Source: Bacteroidota bacterium (GTDB lineage: Bacteria; Bacteroidota; Bacteroidia; Flavobacteriales; Weeksellaceae). From it: a stretch of 64,000 bases of DNA. Positions 17,060 to 23,899 of the stretch are shown piece after piece (position 1 is the first letter of the stretch; each line of letters opens with the position of its first letter). The stretch is taken from NCBI GenBank assembly GCA_023422635.1, contig JAFAGO010000051.1:62001-126000 (forward strand), given 5' to 3'. Below the pieces are notes generated by a model. That model ran no database searches. It saw nothing but the letters and a program-made list of their open reading frames with translations, and was not told the origin of the DNA. The position numbers were made by a program, and so were the translations under genes.

Positions 17060-17546
17060 AATTTGCGTTTTAGATATTCTTGAAGATACCACTGCCGATG
17101 GACCAGGATTTCGAACGTCCATTTACAGTGCTGGTTGCCAACATGAATGCGTGGGTTGTCATAATCCAGAATCTTGGGATTTAAACAATGGAAAATGGAT
17201 TGAAATTGATGAAATAATGCGGATTATTCATCATCATATTTTTGCGGATGTAACCTTTTCGGGCGGAGATCCTTTCGATCAAATACAAGGATTTACACAA
17301 TTGGCAGAAAGAATAAAGAGAGAAACCGCCAAAAGTATTTGGTGTTACACGGGGCATACCTTTGAAAAAATTAAGAGAACACCACAATTTTTACCAATCC
17401 TTTCTTTTCTTGATGTTTTAGTCGATGGACCATTTATCTTAAAAAAGAAAACACAAGAATTGCCATTTCGAGGAAGCAGTAATCAGCGACTAATTGATGT
17501 TCAATTGTCATTGAAGAATAACCGTGTGGTCACTTTAAATCGCTAG
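17043..17546 (+). CDS. nrdG: Anaerobic ribonucleotide reductase activating protein, radical SAM
   Basis: A 167-residue radical-SAM enzyme. The iron-sulfur cluster motif CxxxCxxC is C32-C36-C39 (AGCQHECVGCHNPES). The VTFSGGDPFDQ segment is the SAM-binding GGE-like motif. It makes the glycyl radical on NrdD. The start is a GTG inside the last codons of nrdD, an overlap of 17 bases, which implies translational coupling. The bidirectional terminator after it is shared with rplS on the other strand. Confidence 0.94.
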   Translation: MSYTNKICVLDILEDTTADGPGFRTSIYSAGCQHECVGCHNPESWDLNNGKWIEIDEIMRIIHHHIFADVTFSGGDPFDQIQGFTQLAERIKRETAKSIWCYTGHTFEKIKRTPQFLPILSFLDVLVDGPFILKKKTQELPFRGSSNQRLIDVQLSLKNNRVVTLNR

Positions 17547-17566
17547 AAGTACGCCAATAAATGAGC

Positions 17567-17604
17567 AAAAAAAACCTTTCAAATACATTGAAAGGTTCTT
17601 TTTT
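17567..17604. terminator. Bidirectional terminator between nrdG and rplS
   Basis: Stem AACCTTTC / GAAAGGTT with an A run on the left and a T run on the right, so it can end transcripts from both convergent genes. Confidence 0.85.
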
Positions 17605-17619
17605 GTGACTTTTAAAATC

Positions 17620-17973
17620 TTATTTTTTGAAGGCAGCGTCTTTAATTCTCGCTTTTTTACCTCTAAGATCTCTGAAGTAGTAAATTCTTGCTCTTCTAAC
17701 TTTACCTCTTCTATCCACTTCAATTTTTTGAAGCGCAGGCATGTTAATAGGGAATACTCTTTCTACGCCTACATCACCACTCATTTTACGGATGGTAAAT
17801 GTTTTGGTAGCTCCAGTTCCTCTTAGTTGGATCACAACTCCTTTAAAGAACTGTGTTCTGGTTTTGTTACCTTCTTTAATTTCTGTGTAAACGGTGATGG
17901 TGTCACCCGCTTTGAATTCAGGGAATTCTTTTTTTGCGATGTACTTGTCTTGTACGTACTTTACTAAATCCAT
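17620..17973 (-). CDS. rplS: 50S ribosomal protein L19 (bL19)
   Basis: A 117-residue protein, the usual length. It has the L19 hallmarks FKAGDTITVYTEIKEGNKTR, FKGVVIQLRGTG, TFTIRKMSGDVGVERVFP and the RRGKVRRARIYYLR-like C-terminus. L19 sits at the interface of the two ribosomal subunits. In many bacteria rplS follows rpsP-rimM-trmD; here it is a single-gene unit with its own promoter and a roughly 65-base leader that could carry an autoregulatory structure. Confidence 0.97.
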   Translation of the reverse strand: MDLVKYVQDKYIAKKEFPEFKAGDTITVYTEIKEGNKTRTQFFKGVVIQLRGTGATKTFTIRKMSGDVGVERVFPINMPALQKIEVDRRGKVRRARIYYFRDLRGKKARIKDAAFKK

Positions 17974-18037
17974 TAGTTTAAAAAAATAAGTTTAAAGCCA
18001 ACCAACGTTCACGTCTATCGTCAGAGGTTGATTAACA
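17974..18037 (-). promoter_or_regulatory. rplS 5' leader, candidate ribosomal-protein leader
   Basis: The minus-strand leader between the predicted transcript start (about 18037) and the L19 ATG contains CAACC (18030 to 18026) pairing with GGTTG (18003 to 17999), enclosing a GACG/CGTT-rich loop. A conserved leader of L19 mRNA has, to my memory, been described for Flavobacteria; whether this matches it needs a covariance search. Confidence 0.45.
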
Positions 18038-18042
18038 GGGTG

Positions 18043-18050
18043 CAAAAATA
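18043..18050 (-). promoter_or_regulatory. -7 promoter box of rplS
   Basis: Read on the minus strand it is TATTTTTG, a TAnnTTTG match, 69 bases before the rplS start. Confidence 0.65.
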
Positions 18051-18129
18051 AAACAAATTTTTCTGTCGTACAACAACTTAGCCTAATTTTTATTCGTTTT
18101 TTGCATTCTTTTTTATGTCTTTTTTAATA

Positions 18130-18297
18130 GGGGCGTGTCCCTTTCATTGTTTCACATTTACAAAGTAAGAAACTTTGTAAACGTTTTCCCTCCGCGTCGG
18201 GTCGCTACGTTCGTTTTAATTCCTCGCTCATTGCCGCTCGCTTCGCTCGCGTCTTCTTTACTGCGGGATTTCCACTACCATCGCTCACGCATTTGAT
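18130..18297. repeat. GC-rich structured segment, probable dispersed repeat
   Basis: Base composition is clearly richer in G+C than its surroundings. It begins GGGGCGTGTCCC, contains a perfect ten-base hairpin (18157-18166 with 18172-18181), the words TCGGGTCGCTACG and GCTCGCTTCGCTCGC, and ends CTACCATCGCTCACGC. The GGGCGTGTCCC ... CATC(C)CTCACGC frame resembles a family of non-coding repeats I associate with Bacteroidota genomes. That link is from memory and only one copy is in this window. Confidence 0.45.
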
Positions 18298-18310
18298 CAG
18301 AGAAGAAAGA

Positions 18311-18687
18311 AAAAAGAGCAAAGAGTATTTAATTGTCGTAGTAGAAACGAAATCTTTGATTATGCTCAGACTTGCACCGTATAAAAGTAACCTTTTAGTA
18401 TTAGGATTGTCATGCTGAGCTCCGTCGAAGCATTGTATGTAAAATATTAGGTATTAGATAATTATAAAAGAAAACAAATGGACATTCGGAAAAGAAAAAA
18501 GAGTAAAGAGTAAAGAGAATTTGATTGTCGTATTAGAAACGAACTCTTTGATTATGCTCAAACTGAAACCGCACAAAAGTAACGTGTCATTTTTAGGATT
18601 GTCATGCTGAGCTCCGTCGAAGCATTGTTTGTATCATATTAATTAATAGATAATTATAAAAGAAAACAAATGGATATTCGTAAGTGA
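18311..18687. repeat. Two tandem copies of a 192-base unit containing a REP-like core
   Basis: Copies run about 18311-18495 and 18496-18687. Corresponding words are exactly 192 bases apart: ATTGTCG at 18332 and 18524, GTCATGCTGAGC at 18409 and 18601. Each has GATTATGCTCA followed 51 bases later by GTCATGCTGAGCTCCG...GAAGCAT, then TAGATAATTATAAAAGAAAA. The truncated start of a third unit follows from 18688. The copies differ by scattered substitutions, so the duplication is not recent. Confidence 0.85.
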
Positions 18688-18839
18688 AAAAAGAGCAAAG
18701 AGGAAAGAAGAAAGAAGAAAGAGGAGATCATACTATGTATAGATATCACCGAATACCACCACTTTCATATTAAAAAAGAAAACACTTTTCCATCAATATA
18801 AGATTTTGTATTTTCTCTCCATCAAATCAACCGTAAAAT

Positions 18840-19556
18840 ATGATCGATAAAAGAGTAAAAAATGCAGCGGAAGCCATTTCGGGAATTTCGGATGGAATGA
18901 CGCTCCTCCTGGGTGGTTTCGGACTTTGTGGAATTCCAGAAAATTCAATAGCGGCTTTAGTAGAAAGCAATGTGAAAAACCTTACCTGTATTTCTAACAA
19001 CGCGGGTGTGGATGATTTTGGACTTGGATTATTGCTTCAGAAAAGGCAAATCAAAAAGATGATTTCCTCTTATGTTGGCGAAAATGCCGAATTCGAAAGA
19101 CAAATGCTTTCCGGAGAATTAGAAGTTGATTTAATTCCACAAGGTACACTTGCCGAAAGAAGCCGTGCAGCACAAGCAGGAATCCCCGCTTTTTATACGT
19201 CTGCAGGATACGGAACCGAAGTCGCTGAAGGCAAAGAAATAAAAATTTTCAACGGAAAACCTCACATTTTGGAATATGCGTTCGAAGCCGATTTTTCCAT
19301 TGTAAAAGCATGGAAAGGCGATTACGCCGGAAATTTAGTCTTCAAAGGTTCTGCCAGAAATTTTAATTTTCCAATGGCTGGCGCAGGAAAAATCACCATT
19401 GCCGAAGTAGAAGAGCTGGTGGAACCTGGCGTTTTAGATCCCAACCAAATTCATATTCCTGGGATCATGGTGCAACGAATTTTTCAGGGAGAAAAATTTC
19501 AAAAGAGAATCGAACAGCGTACAACCCGAAATAGAAACGAAAATGGCGTTAACTAA
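18840..19556 (+). CDS. 3-oxoacid CoA-transferase subunit A
   Basis: A 238-residue protein of CoA-transferase family I, alpha subunit length. The N-terminus has the diagnostic GFGLCGIPENSI (about residues 22-33), and YVGENAEFERQ and GTLAERSRAAQAGIPAFYT are also typical. With subunit B it moves CoA between succinyl-CoA and acetoacetate, feeding acetoacetyl-CoA to thiolase (thiolase gene at 6.6-7.7 kb). The stop overlaps the subunit B start by 14 bases, showing tight coupling. The operon lies downstream of the large repeat region. Confidence 0.93.
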   Translation: MIDKRVKNAAEAISGISDGMTLLLGGFGLCGIPENSIAALVESNVKNLTCISNNAGVDDFGLGLLLQKRQIKKMISSYVGENAEFERQMLSGELEVDLIPQGTLAERSRAAQAGIPAFYTSAGYGTEVAEGKEIKIFNGKPHILEYAFEADFSIVKAWKGDYAGNLVFKGSARNFNFPMAGAGKITIAEVEELVEPGVLDPNQIHIPGIMVQRIFQGEKFQKRIEQRTTRNRNENGVN

Positions 19557-20202
19557 AGAACAAATAGCAAAACGAATTGCAAAAGAAGTAAAAGATGGAA
19601 TGTATGTAAATCTCGGAATTGGAATTCCAACATTGGTCGCCAATTATGTTCCTGATGAACTGAATGTAGAATTTCAAAGTGAAAATGGAGTTTTAGGAAT
19701 GGGACCATTTCCGTACGAAGGAGAAGAGGATGCCGATGTAATTAATGCTGGAAAACAAACCATAACCCTTCTTCCGGGAGGATCGTTTTTCGATTCTGCG
19801 CTAAGCTTCGGAATGATTCGTTCAAAAAAAGTAGATCTTACCATTCTTGGTGCGATGGAAGTTTCAGAAAATGGAGATATTGCCAACTGGAAAATACCAG
19901 GAAAAATGGTGAAGGGAATGGGTGGAGCAATGGATTTGGTGGCATCTGCGGAAAATATCATCGTTGCCATGATGCATGTAAACAAAGCGGGAGAATCTAA
20001 AATTCTCAAAAAATGTACACTTCCGTTAACTGGTGTACAATGCGTGAAAAAAATTGTAACTGAACTAGCGGTTTTGGAAGTTACGGCACAGGGCTTTAAA
20101 CTTTTGGAACGTGCGCCTGGAGTTGCGGTTGAGCATATTGTTAAATCTACCGAAGCTGATCTTTTGATCGAAGGTGAAATTCCTGAAATGAAAATTGAAT
20201 AA
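19543..20202 (+). CDS. 3-oxoacid CoA-transferase subunit B
   Basis: A 219-residue beta subunit. The catalytic glutamate is about E47 in the SENGVLGMGP motif, which forms the glutamyl-CoA thioester. GIGIPTLVANYVP, AGKQTITLLPGGSFFDSA and GGAMDLV are also conserved. It overlaps subunit A by 14 bases and is followed by a strong terminator. The pair could use succinyl-CoA:acetoacetate or a related 3-oxoacid such as 3-oxoadipate; the neighbours do not decide it. Confidence 0.93.
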   Translation: MALTKEQIAKRIAKEVKDGMYVNLGIGIPTLVANYVPDELNVEFQSENGVLGMGPFPYEGEEDADVINAGKQTITLLPGGSFFDSALSFGMIRSKKVDLTILGAMEVSENGDIANWKIPGKMVKGMGGAMDLVASAENIIVAMMHVNKAGESKILKKCTLPLTGVQCVKKIVTELAVLEVTAQGFKLLERAPGVAVEHIVKSTEADLLIEGEIPEMKIE

Positions 20203-20216
20203 TTCTATTTCAAAAA

Positions 20217-20250
20217 AAATGCGTTTCGGAAAAGAAACGCATTTATATTT
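20217..20250 (+). terminator. Terminator after the CoA-transferase operon
   Basis: Stem AATGCGTTTC / GAAACGCATT with a six-base loop. The T tract is TTATATTTT on the plus strand; the A8 on the left would give T8 on the minus strand, so it may also serve the convergent regulator gene. Confidence 0.8.
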
Positions 20251-20303
20251 TCAAAAACGATTGACGTACACTTAATAATTTTAAGATCGAAAAAGAATAT
20301 CGA

Positions 20304-20825
20304 TTACGATTCGAAGCTTTCAAAAGTTTGATCATCAAAAAAAAGGAGTACTCTTTTTATTTTCTTTTTTTGAGGAATTTCTGTGGCGATTTCAGCTTTT
20401 TTTTCTAATCGCTGAGAATCGCTTAAAATATTTTGCTTTGGGTTGGATTCAATTTTAGGCAATTCTGAAGCTATTTCCTTCGGTACTTCTTTCTGAATTT
20501 TATCTTCCCGTTCGGTTACTCCAAAATTTTCATCGTTAATCAAATTGAAAAGGTCGGGTAGGGAAGTTTTTTGCTTTTGAATTTCAGGTACTTGCGTTTC
20601 TTCATCTTTCTTTTGTAGCATTTCGCCCTCGTCGTTAATTAGCCAATCCCAAGATAGCTCGGGATATTTATTCTTGATTTTAACGATAAAATCTAATGAA
20701 GGTTTATTTCTACCCGAAGTGATGTGAGAAATCGACGAACGTTGCACTTCAATCTCATCAGCAAACTCAGACGGCGTTAATGAAGAATACTCAATTATTT
20801 TAGAAATGCGATCGTTGATGTTCAT
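20304..20825 (-). CDS. XRE-family transcriptional regulator
   Basis: A 173-residue protein. The N-terminal ~70 residues form a Cro/C1-type helix-turn-helix (RISKIIEYSSLTPSEFADEI, then QRSSISHITSGRNKPS as the recognition helix region), followed by WDWLINDEGEML. The C-terminal ~100 residues are Glu/Lys-rich and low complexity, ending in FDDQTFESFES. ATG at 20825 is chosen because the conserved MNINDR starts there. Upstream lies an array of TTTAC-N4-GTAAA palindromes overlapping -7 boxes, so autoregulation is likely. The same palindrome occurs between terC and the M14 gene, so they may be targets. Confidence 0.85.
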   Translation of the reverse strand: MNINDRISKIIEYSSLTPSEFADEIEVQRSSISHITSGRNKPSLDFIVKIKNKYPELSWDWLINDEGEMLQKKDEETQVPEIQKQKTSLPDLFNLINDENFGVTEREDKIQKEVPKEIASELPKIESNPKQNILSDSQRLEKKAEIATEIPQKKKIKRVLLFFDDQTFESFES

Positions 20826-20844
20826 CTTTCTTATAAAATTTACA

Positions 20845-20925
20845 TTTACAAATGTATTAAAATAAAATAACAAATGTAAAACGAAATGAATTACAAAAGT
20901 AAAACGTGTAATTTACAATAGTAAA
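20845..20925. promoter_or_regulatory. Array of four TTTAC-N4-GTAAA palindromes upstream of the XRE gene
   Basis: Sites: 20845-20858 (TTTACAAATGTATT), 20867-20880 (ATAACAAATGTAAA), 20890-20903 (ATTACAAAAGTAAA), 20912-20925 (TTTACAATAGTAAA, arms perfect). Starts are 22, 23 and 22 bases apart, about two helix turns, so bound dimers would lie on one face. Read on the minus strand, the first three contain TAC[AT]TTTG, a -7 box for the XRE gene. This fits a repressor that covers its own promoter. Confidence 0.6.
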
Positions 20926-21256
20926 TACTTTAAGTAATTGAAAATCACTATATTTAATGTTAAATGTGGAAAACTACTACTTATTACCGCACATTTTCTT
21001 CTCCGTTGTGAATAACTCACATTTACACGAAAAATGGAGTAGCTAATGATCATCTCGATATTTTAGTGTAGTTAAAGTTAAGTAGAGATAATTCTATTTA
21101 AAGTCCACTTAGTTAATGTGTTAATAAAATTAAAAACTGTATTTACTATTTTATTTCATCTATAGAGAAAAAGTTAGCTGATTTACTTATTATCAAGACA
21201 AAAAAAATGTGGAAAAGTCGTTTTCCACATTCTTTATCAATACTTATTTAGAAGTT
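20926..21256. other. AT-rich intergenic region with DnaA-box-like sequences
   Basis: No coding sequence seen. It contains four nine-mers one mismatch from the DnaA box TTATCCACA: 20965-20973 and 21208-21216 (minus strand TTTTCCACA), 21007-21015 (minus strand TTATTCACA) and 21221-21229 (plus strand TTTTCCACA). The last two are the arms of the terC terminator. Between them is a very AT-rich stretch (21055-21200). Confidence 0.5.
21206..21231 (-). terminator. Terminator after terC
   Basis: Stem AATGTGGAAAA / TTTTCCACATT with a four-base loop. On the minus strand a T8 run follows. It lies 25 bases after the terC stop. Confidence 0.85.
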
Positions 21257-22351
21257 TTATTTCATCGTATTGTCTTCTTTATCAGGATTAAAGTTCAAAT
21301 TTTTATCCCTTACCACCTTTACTGGATTAAGTAAGGAAGCGATAATACTAATTCCTAAAATCCCTAAAATAATCAGTAGAGAATCTGTCGTTTTAAAACC
21401 GATACCATCCAAATAATGGTGGAATAACATCTTTAATCCAATAAAGATTAATAATACGGCCAATCCTACTTTAAGGTATCGTAGTTTTTCAACTACACCA
21501 GCGAGCAAGAAGAACATTGAACGTAACCCAAGGATTGCAAATATGTTTGAGAAAAATACAATATAAGGATCTTTTGTAACCGAGAAAATTGCGGGAATAC
21601 TATCTACTGCAAAAATTAAATCGGTAAATTCTACAATAATTAACACAAGGAAAAGGGGAGTCATCATTAGAACTCCATTCTTCTTCACCCAAAAACGCTC
21701 ACCTACAAAATTCTGGTAAACTCTAAAATGTTTGTTCGCAAACTTTACAACAGGATGCTCTCGCGTATCAATCTGTTCTTTATTGTTTCTGTCAAGATAC
21801 ATTTTCACTCCAGAATAAACCAGAAATGCACCAAAAATATAGAGAATCCAGTCGAAACGGCTAATGAGCGCTGCGCCCACGAAAATAAATACAAAGCGCA
21901 TCACAATCGCTCCTAAAATCCCCCAAAATAAAACACGGTGATAATTTCTTGGATCAACGCTGAATGAACTAAATATTAAAAGGATTACAAAGATATTATC
22001 AACCGAAAGTGCATACTCGACAACATAACCCGTAAAAAATTCTACTGCGAGATTTTGATTGTACAATTCGATACTGCGCTCCAAATTATCGGGAACAATT
22101 TTTACGGGATGGTGGTGTTTCTGGATAACTTCCTGTAAGCGATCCATGCTATCGATAGTGTGAAGGTAATCTCCATAGGAGAGGAGTATGAAATAAAATG
22201 CAACAGCAAAAGAAACAAATATGAAACTCATAATACCAGCTTGTTTAAGCGAAACAGTTTCTTTCTTTTTTCCTAACATACCCAAATCTAGCGCGAGTAC
22301 AAACGCAATAAAGGCCAAAAAGCCAATAGTGAAAATCAGTTCGTGTGACAT
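21257..22351 (-). CDS. TerC/Alx-family integral membrane protein
   Basis: A 364-residue protein with about nine hydrophobic segments. The two TerC signatures are present: VVEYALSVDNIFVILLIF at about residues 110-127 and EFTDLIFAVDSIPAIFSVTK at about 243-262, with the acidic residues thought to bind metal. TerC proteins are linked to tellurite resistance and, for Alx/MntP-like members, to manganese export and protection of secreted metalloproteins. The first loop (about 62-95) is a His/Lys-containing hydrophilic insertion (QKHHHPVKI). It has its own -7 box and an upstream palindrome shared with the XRE array. Confidence 0.9.
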   Translation of the reverse strand: MSHELIFTIGFLAFIAFVLALDLGMLGKKKETVSLKQAGIMSFIFVSFAVAFYFILLSYGDYLHTIDSMDRLQEVIQKHHHPVKIVPDNLERSIELYNQNLAVEFFTGYVVEYALSVDNIFVILLIFSSFSVDPRNYHRVLFWGILGAIVMRFVFIFVGAALISRFDWILYIFGAFLVYSGVKMYLDRNNKEQIDTREHPVVKFANKHFRVYQNFVGERFWVKKNGVLMMTPLFLVLIIVEFTDLIFAVDSIPAIFSVTKDPYIVFFSNIFAILGLRSMFFLLAGVVEKLRYLKVGLAVLLIFIGLKMLFHHYLDGIGFKTTDSLLIILGILGISIIASLLNPVKVVRDKNLNFNPDKEDNTMK

Positions 22352-22367
22352 AATAATGGTTAAGCTC

Positions 22368-22375
22368 CAAAGATA
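22368..22375 (-). promoter_or_regulatory. -7 promoter box of terC
   Basis: Minus-strand TATCTTTG matches TAnnTTTG; the ATG at 22351 is 16 bases downstream. Confidence 0.6.
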
Positions 22376-22402
22376 CGATTTTCAGTAGTTTAATTCATGT
22401 AT

Positions 22403-22416
22403 TTTACAAATGTAAA
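22403..22416. promoter_or_regulatory. TTTAC-N4-GTAAA palindrome upstream of terC
   Basis: TTTACAAATGTAAA, both arms perfect, 52 bases upstream of the terC ATG and about 28 bases upstream of its nearest -7 box. On the minus strand it also contains TACATTTG, a possible second -7 box. Confidence 0.55.
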
Positions 22417-22637
22417 ACATTGTTTTATTATTGTTTTTTCAGTGCAAATTCTCGTTTAATCAAATAACTATTAAATGCGTAAAACACCCTATTTATTGAC
22501 TTCAAGTAGATTAACTCTAATACTTTAATTAAATCGTCTAAAATACTGATATTTTGTATTTTACATTTTTTGATTATCAATATATCAATCCACAAAATAA
22601 TCAACAGACAAACTGACATTTTGACTTGTTTAAATAA

Positions 22638-22651
22638 TTTACAAAAGTAAA
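22638..22651. promoter_or_regulatory. TTTAC-N4-GTAAA palindrome upstream of the M14 gene
   Basis: TTTACAAAAGTAAA, both arms perfect, 26 bases upstream of the M14 -7 box, so it would cover the -33 region. Further GTAAA half sites lie at 22666 and 22691. Confidence 0.55.
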
Positions 22652-22676
22652 TCATTGTGGGAAACGTAAAAACAAT

Positions 22677-22684
22677 TACATTTG
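22677..22684 (+). promoter_or_regulatory. -7 promoter box of the M14 gene
   Basis: TACATTTG matches TAnnTTTG, 22 bases before the ATG at 22707. Confidence 0.6.
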
Positions 22685-22706
22685 AATATTGTAAACAGAT
22701 TTTAAA

Positions 22707-23813
22707 ATGCCGACAGAACTTAAATACCTTCAAAACCCTAATTTCCCTAATCGCTATATTTCGCCTAAAAGGCTTCAAAAATTTTTACAGGAGAATCTCA
22801 GCGATTGCATTACAGAAATTGGAACCTCTTATTTAGGTAAACCTATATATAAAGCGTCTTTAGGAATGGGTTCTATTCGTATACTCGCTTGGTCGCAAAT
22901 GCACGGAAACGAAAGCAATGCAACACATGCGATGCTTGATCTTTTACAATCGTTCACCTTTCAAGAAAAACTGGCGGAGGAACTTTTTTCAAAAATTACG
23001 TTGGATTTCATTTTTATGTTAAATCCTGACGGTTCGGAAAAATGGAAAAGAAGAAATGCCTTAGATATAGATTTGAATAGAGATTATTTGAAAGAATCGA
23101 GTAAGGAATTTCCTTATCTAAAAGCCATCGCTCAAAATGGAAATTATGATTACGCACTTAATCTTCATGAGCAGCGAACCATCTTCAGTAGCGACGGAGT
23201 GCATCCGGCGACCCTCTCCTTCCTCTCTCCTGCCGAGAATTTTGAAAGAGAAGTTACAGATACTCGAAAAAAAAGCATGGCGGTAATCGCTAAAATTGTG
23301 GAAGGGATATCGGATTTAATTCCGAATCAGGTTGCACGTTATAATGACGCCTTTTACCCGACTTCTACAGGTGATAATTTTACCAAATTGGGAATTCCGA
23401 CGATTTTATATGAAGGCGGACATTTTCCAGATGATTATAAACGTGAAGGGACACGAATGATTTATACCATCGCACTTTATGAAGGCTTGAAGGCAATTGC
23501 AAATTTGGATGGTGATACGGAAGGGTGGGAAAGTTATTTCGAAATTCCCGAAAATCGGGAAGATCATTACGATATTATTTATAGAAATGTGAAACTAAAT
23601 ACCGACTTCGAGTGTGTTCTTGATGTTGCAATTCAATATAAAGAAAATTATATCGAAGGAAATCAGGAAATTTCTTTTGTCCCAATTGTGGTTGAAGTTG
23701 GCGATTGTGGGAAGAAGAAAGGATGGAAAGAAATCGATTGCACGGGGAAGTTTTTCAAGTGCATCAATAAATATCCAAAGTTGGATGCTCCTCAGAATTT
23801 TCAGATTGTATGA
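22707..23813 (+). CDS. M14-family zinc carboxypeptidase, cytoplasmic type
   Basis: A 368-residue protein without a signal peptide. The zinc ligands are H66 and E69 in MHGNESNATHA, and H154 in ALNLHEQRTIF. An acidic catalytic segment follows in LYEGGHFPDDYKREGTR. Substrate-facing Arg residues occur in WKRRNALDIDLNRDY. These define the M14 carboxypeptidase fold, which removes C-terminal amino acids or acts on amide-linked small molecules (succinylglutamate desuccinylase-like enzymes are related). The substrate is unknown. It diverges from terC and shares the palindromic motif with it. A strong bidirectional terminator follows. Confidence 0.85.
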   Translation: MPTELKYLQNPNFPNRYISPKRLQKFLQENLSDCITEIGTSYLGKPIYKASLGMGSIRILAWSQMHGNESNATHAMLDLLQSFTFQEKLAEELFSKITLDFIFMLNPDGSEKWKRRNALDIDLNRDYLKESSKEFPYLKAIAQNGNYDYALNLHEQRTIFSSDGVHPATLSFLSPAENFEREVTDTRKKSMAVIAKIVEGISDLIPNQVARYNDAFYPTSTGDNFTKLGIPTILYEGGHFPDDYKREGTRMIYTIALYEGLKAIANLDGDTEGWESYFEIPENREDHYDIIYRNVKLNTDFECVLDVAIQYKENYIEGNQEISFVPIVVEVGDCGKKKGWKEIDCTGKFFKCINKYPKLDAPQNFQIV

Positions 23814-23844
23814 TTCATGTTTGAAGTTAAGTTGCTAAAAAAAC

Positions 23845-23883
23845 AAAATTTCGGCGAAGCCAAAGGCTTCGCCGAAATTTTTT
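23845..23883. terminator. Bidirectional terminator between M14 and DUF4920 genes
   Basis: A 17-base perfect stem (23845-23861 with 23865-23881) with loop AAA, GC-rich core CGGCGAAGCC, A/T flanks on both sides. The genes are convergent. Confidence 0.95.
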
Positions 23884-23899
23884 CCTATTCCACTATTTT

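Larger units (their letters stand above)
18051..18839. other. Gene-free region with structured GC-rich segment and tandem repeat
   Basis: No credible coding region on either strand. It holds the back of the rplS promoter, a GC-rich structured stretch (18130-18297), two tandem copies of a 192-base unit plus the start of a third (18311-18720), and a purine-rich GAAAGAA run ending near 18728. The last ~100 bases lead into the CoA-transferase operon, with a weak -7-like sequence near 18804-18815. Confidence 0.7.
22417..22706. other. Intergenic region between divergent terC and M14 genes
   Basis: The full gap is 22352-22706 (355 bases). Besides the promoter elements listed separately it is AT-rich with no coding sequence that I can support. 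An open frame on the minus strand runs through it but extends into the M14 gene and has no family resemblance. Confidence 0.5.

Noticed and set aside
18311..18720. CRISPR array
   Set aside because: Repeats are about 192 bases long and only two to three in number; no short repeats with equal unique spacers.
18840..20202. Butyrate-type or acyl-specific CoA-transferase
   Set aside because: Both subunits match the 3-oxoacid (succinyl-CoA type) family in length and motifs; a specialised acyl substrate cannot be supported.
22428..22778. Minus-strand open frame of 116 codons between terC and M14
   Set aside because: Runs into the start of the M14 gene, has no signal or family match, and the region has promoter elements.
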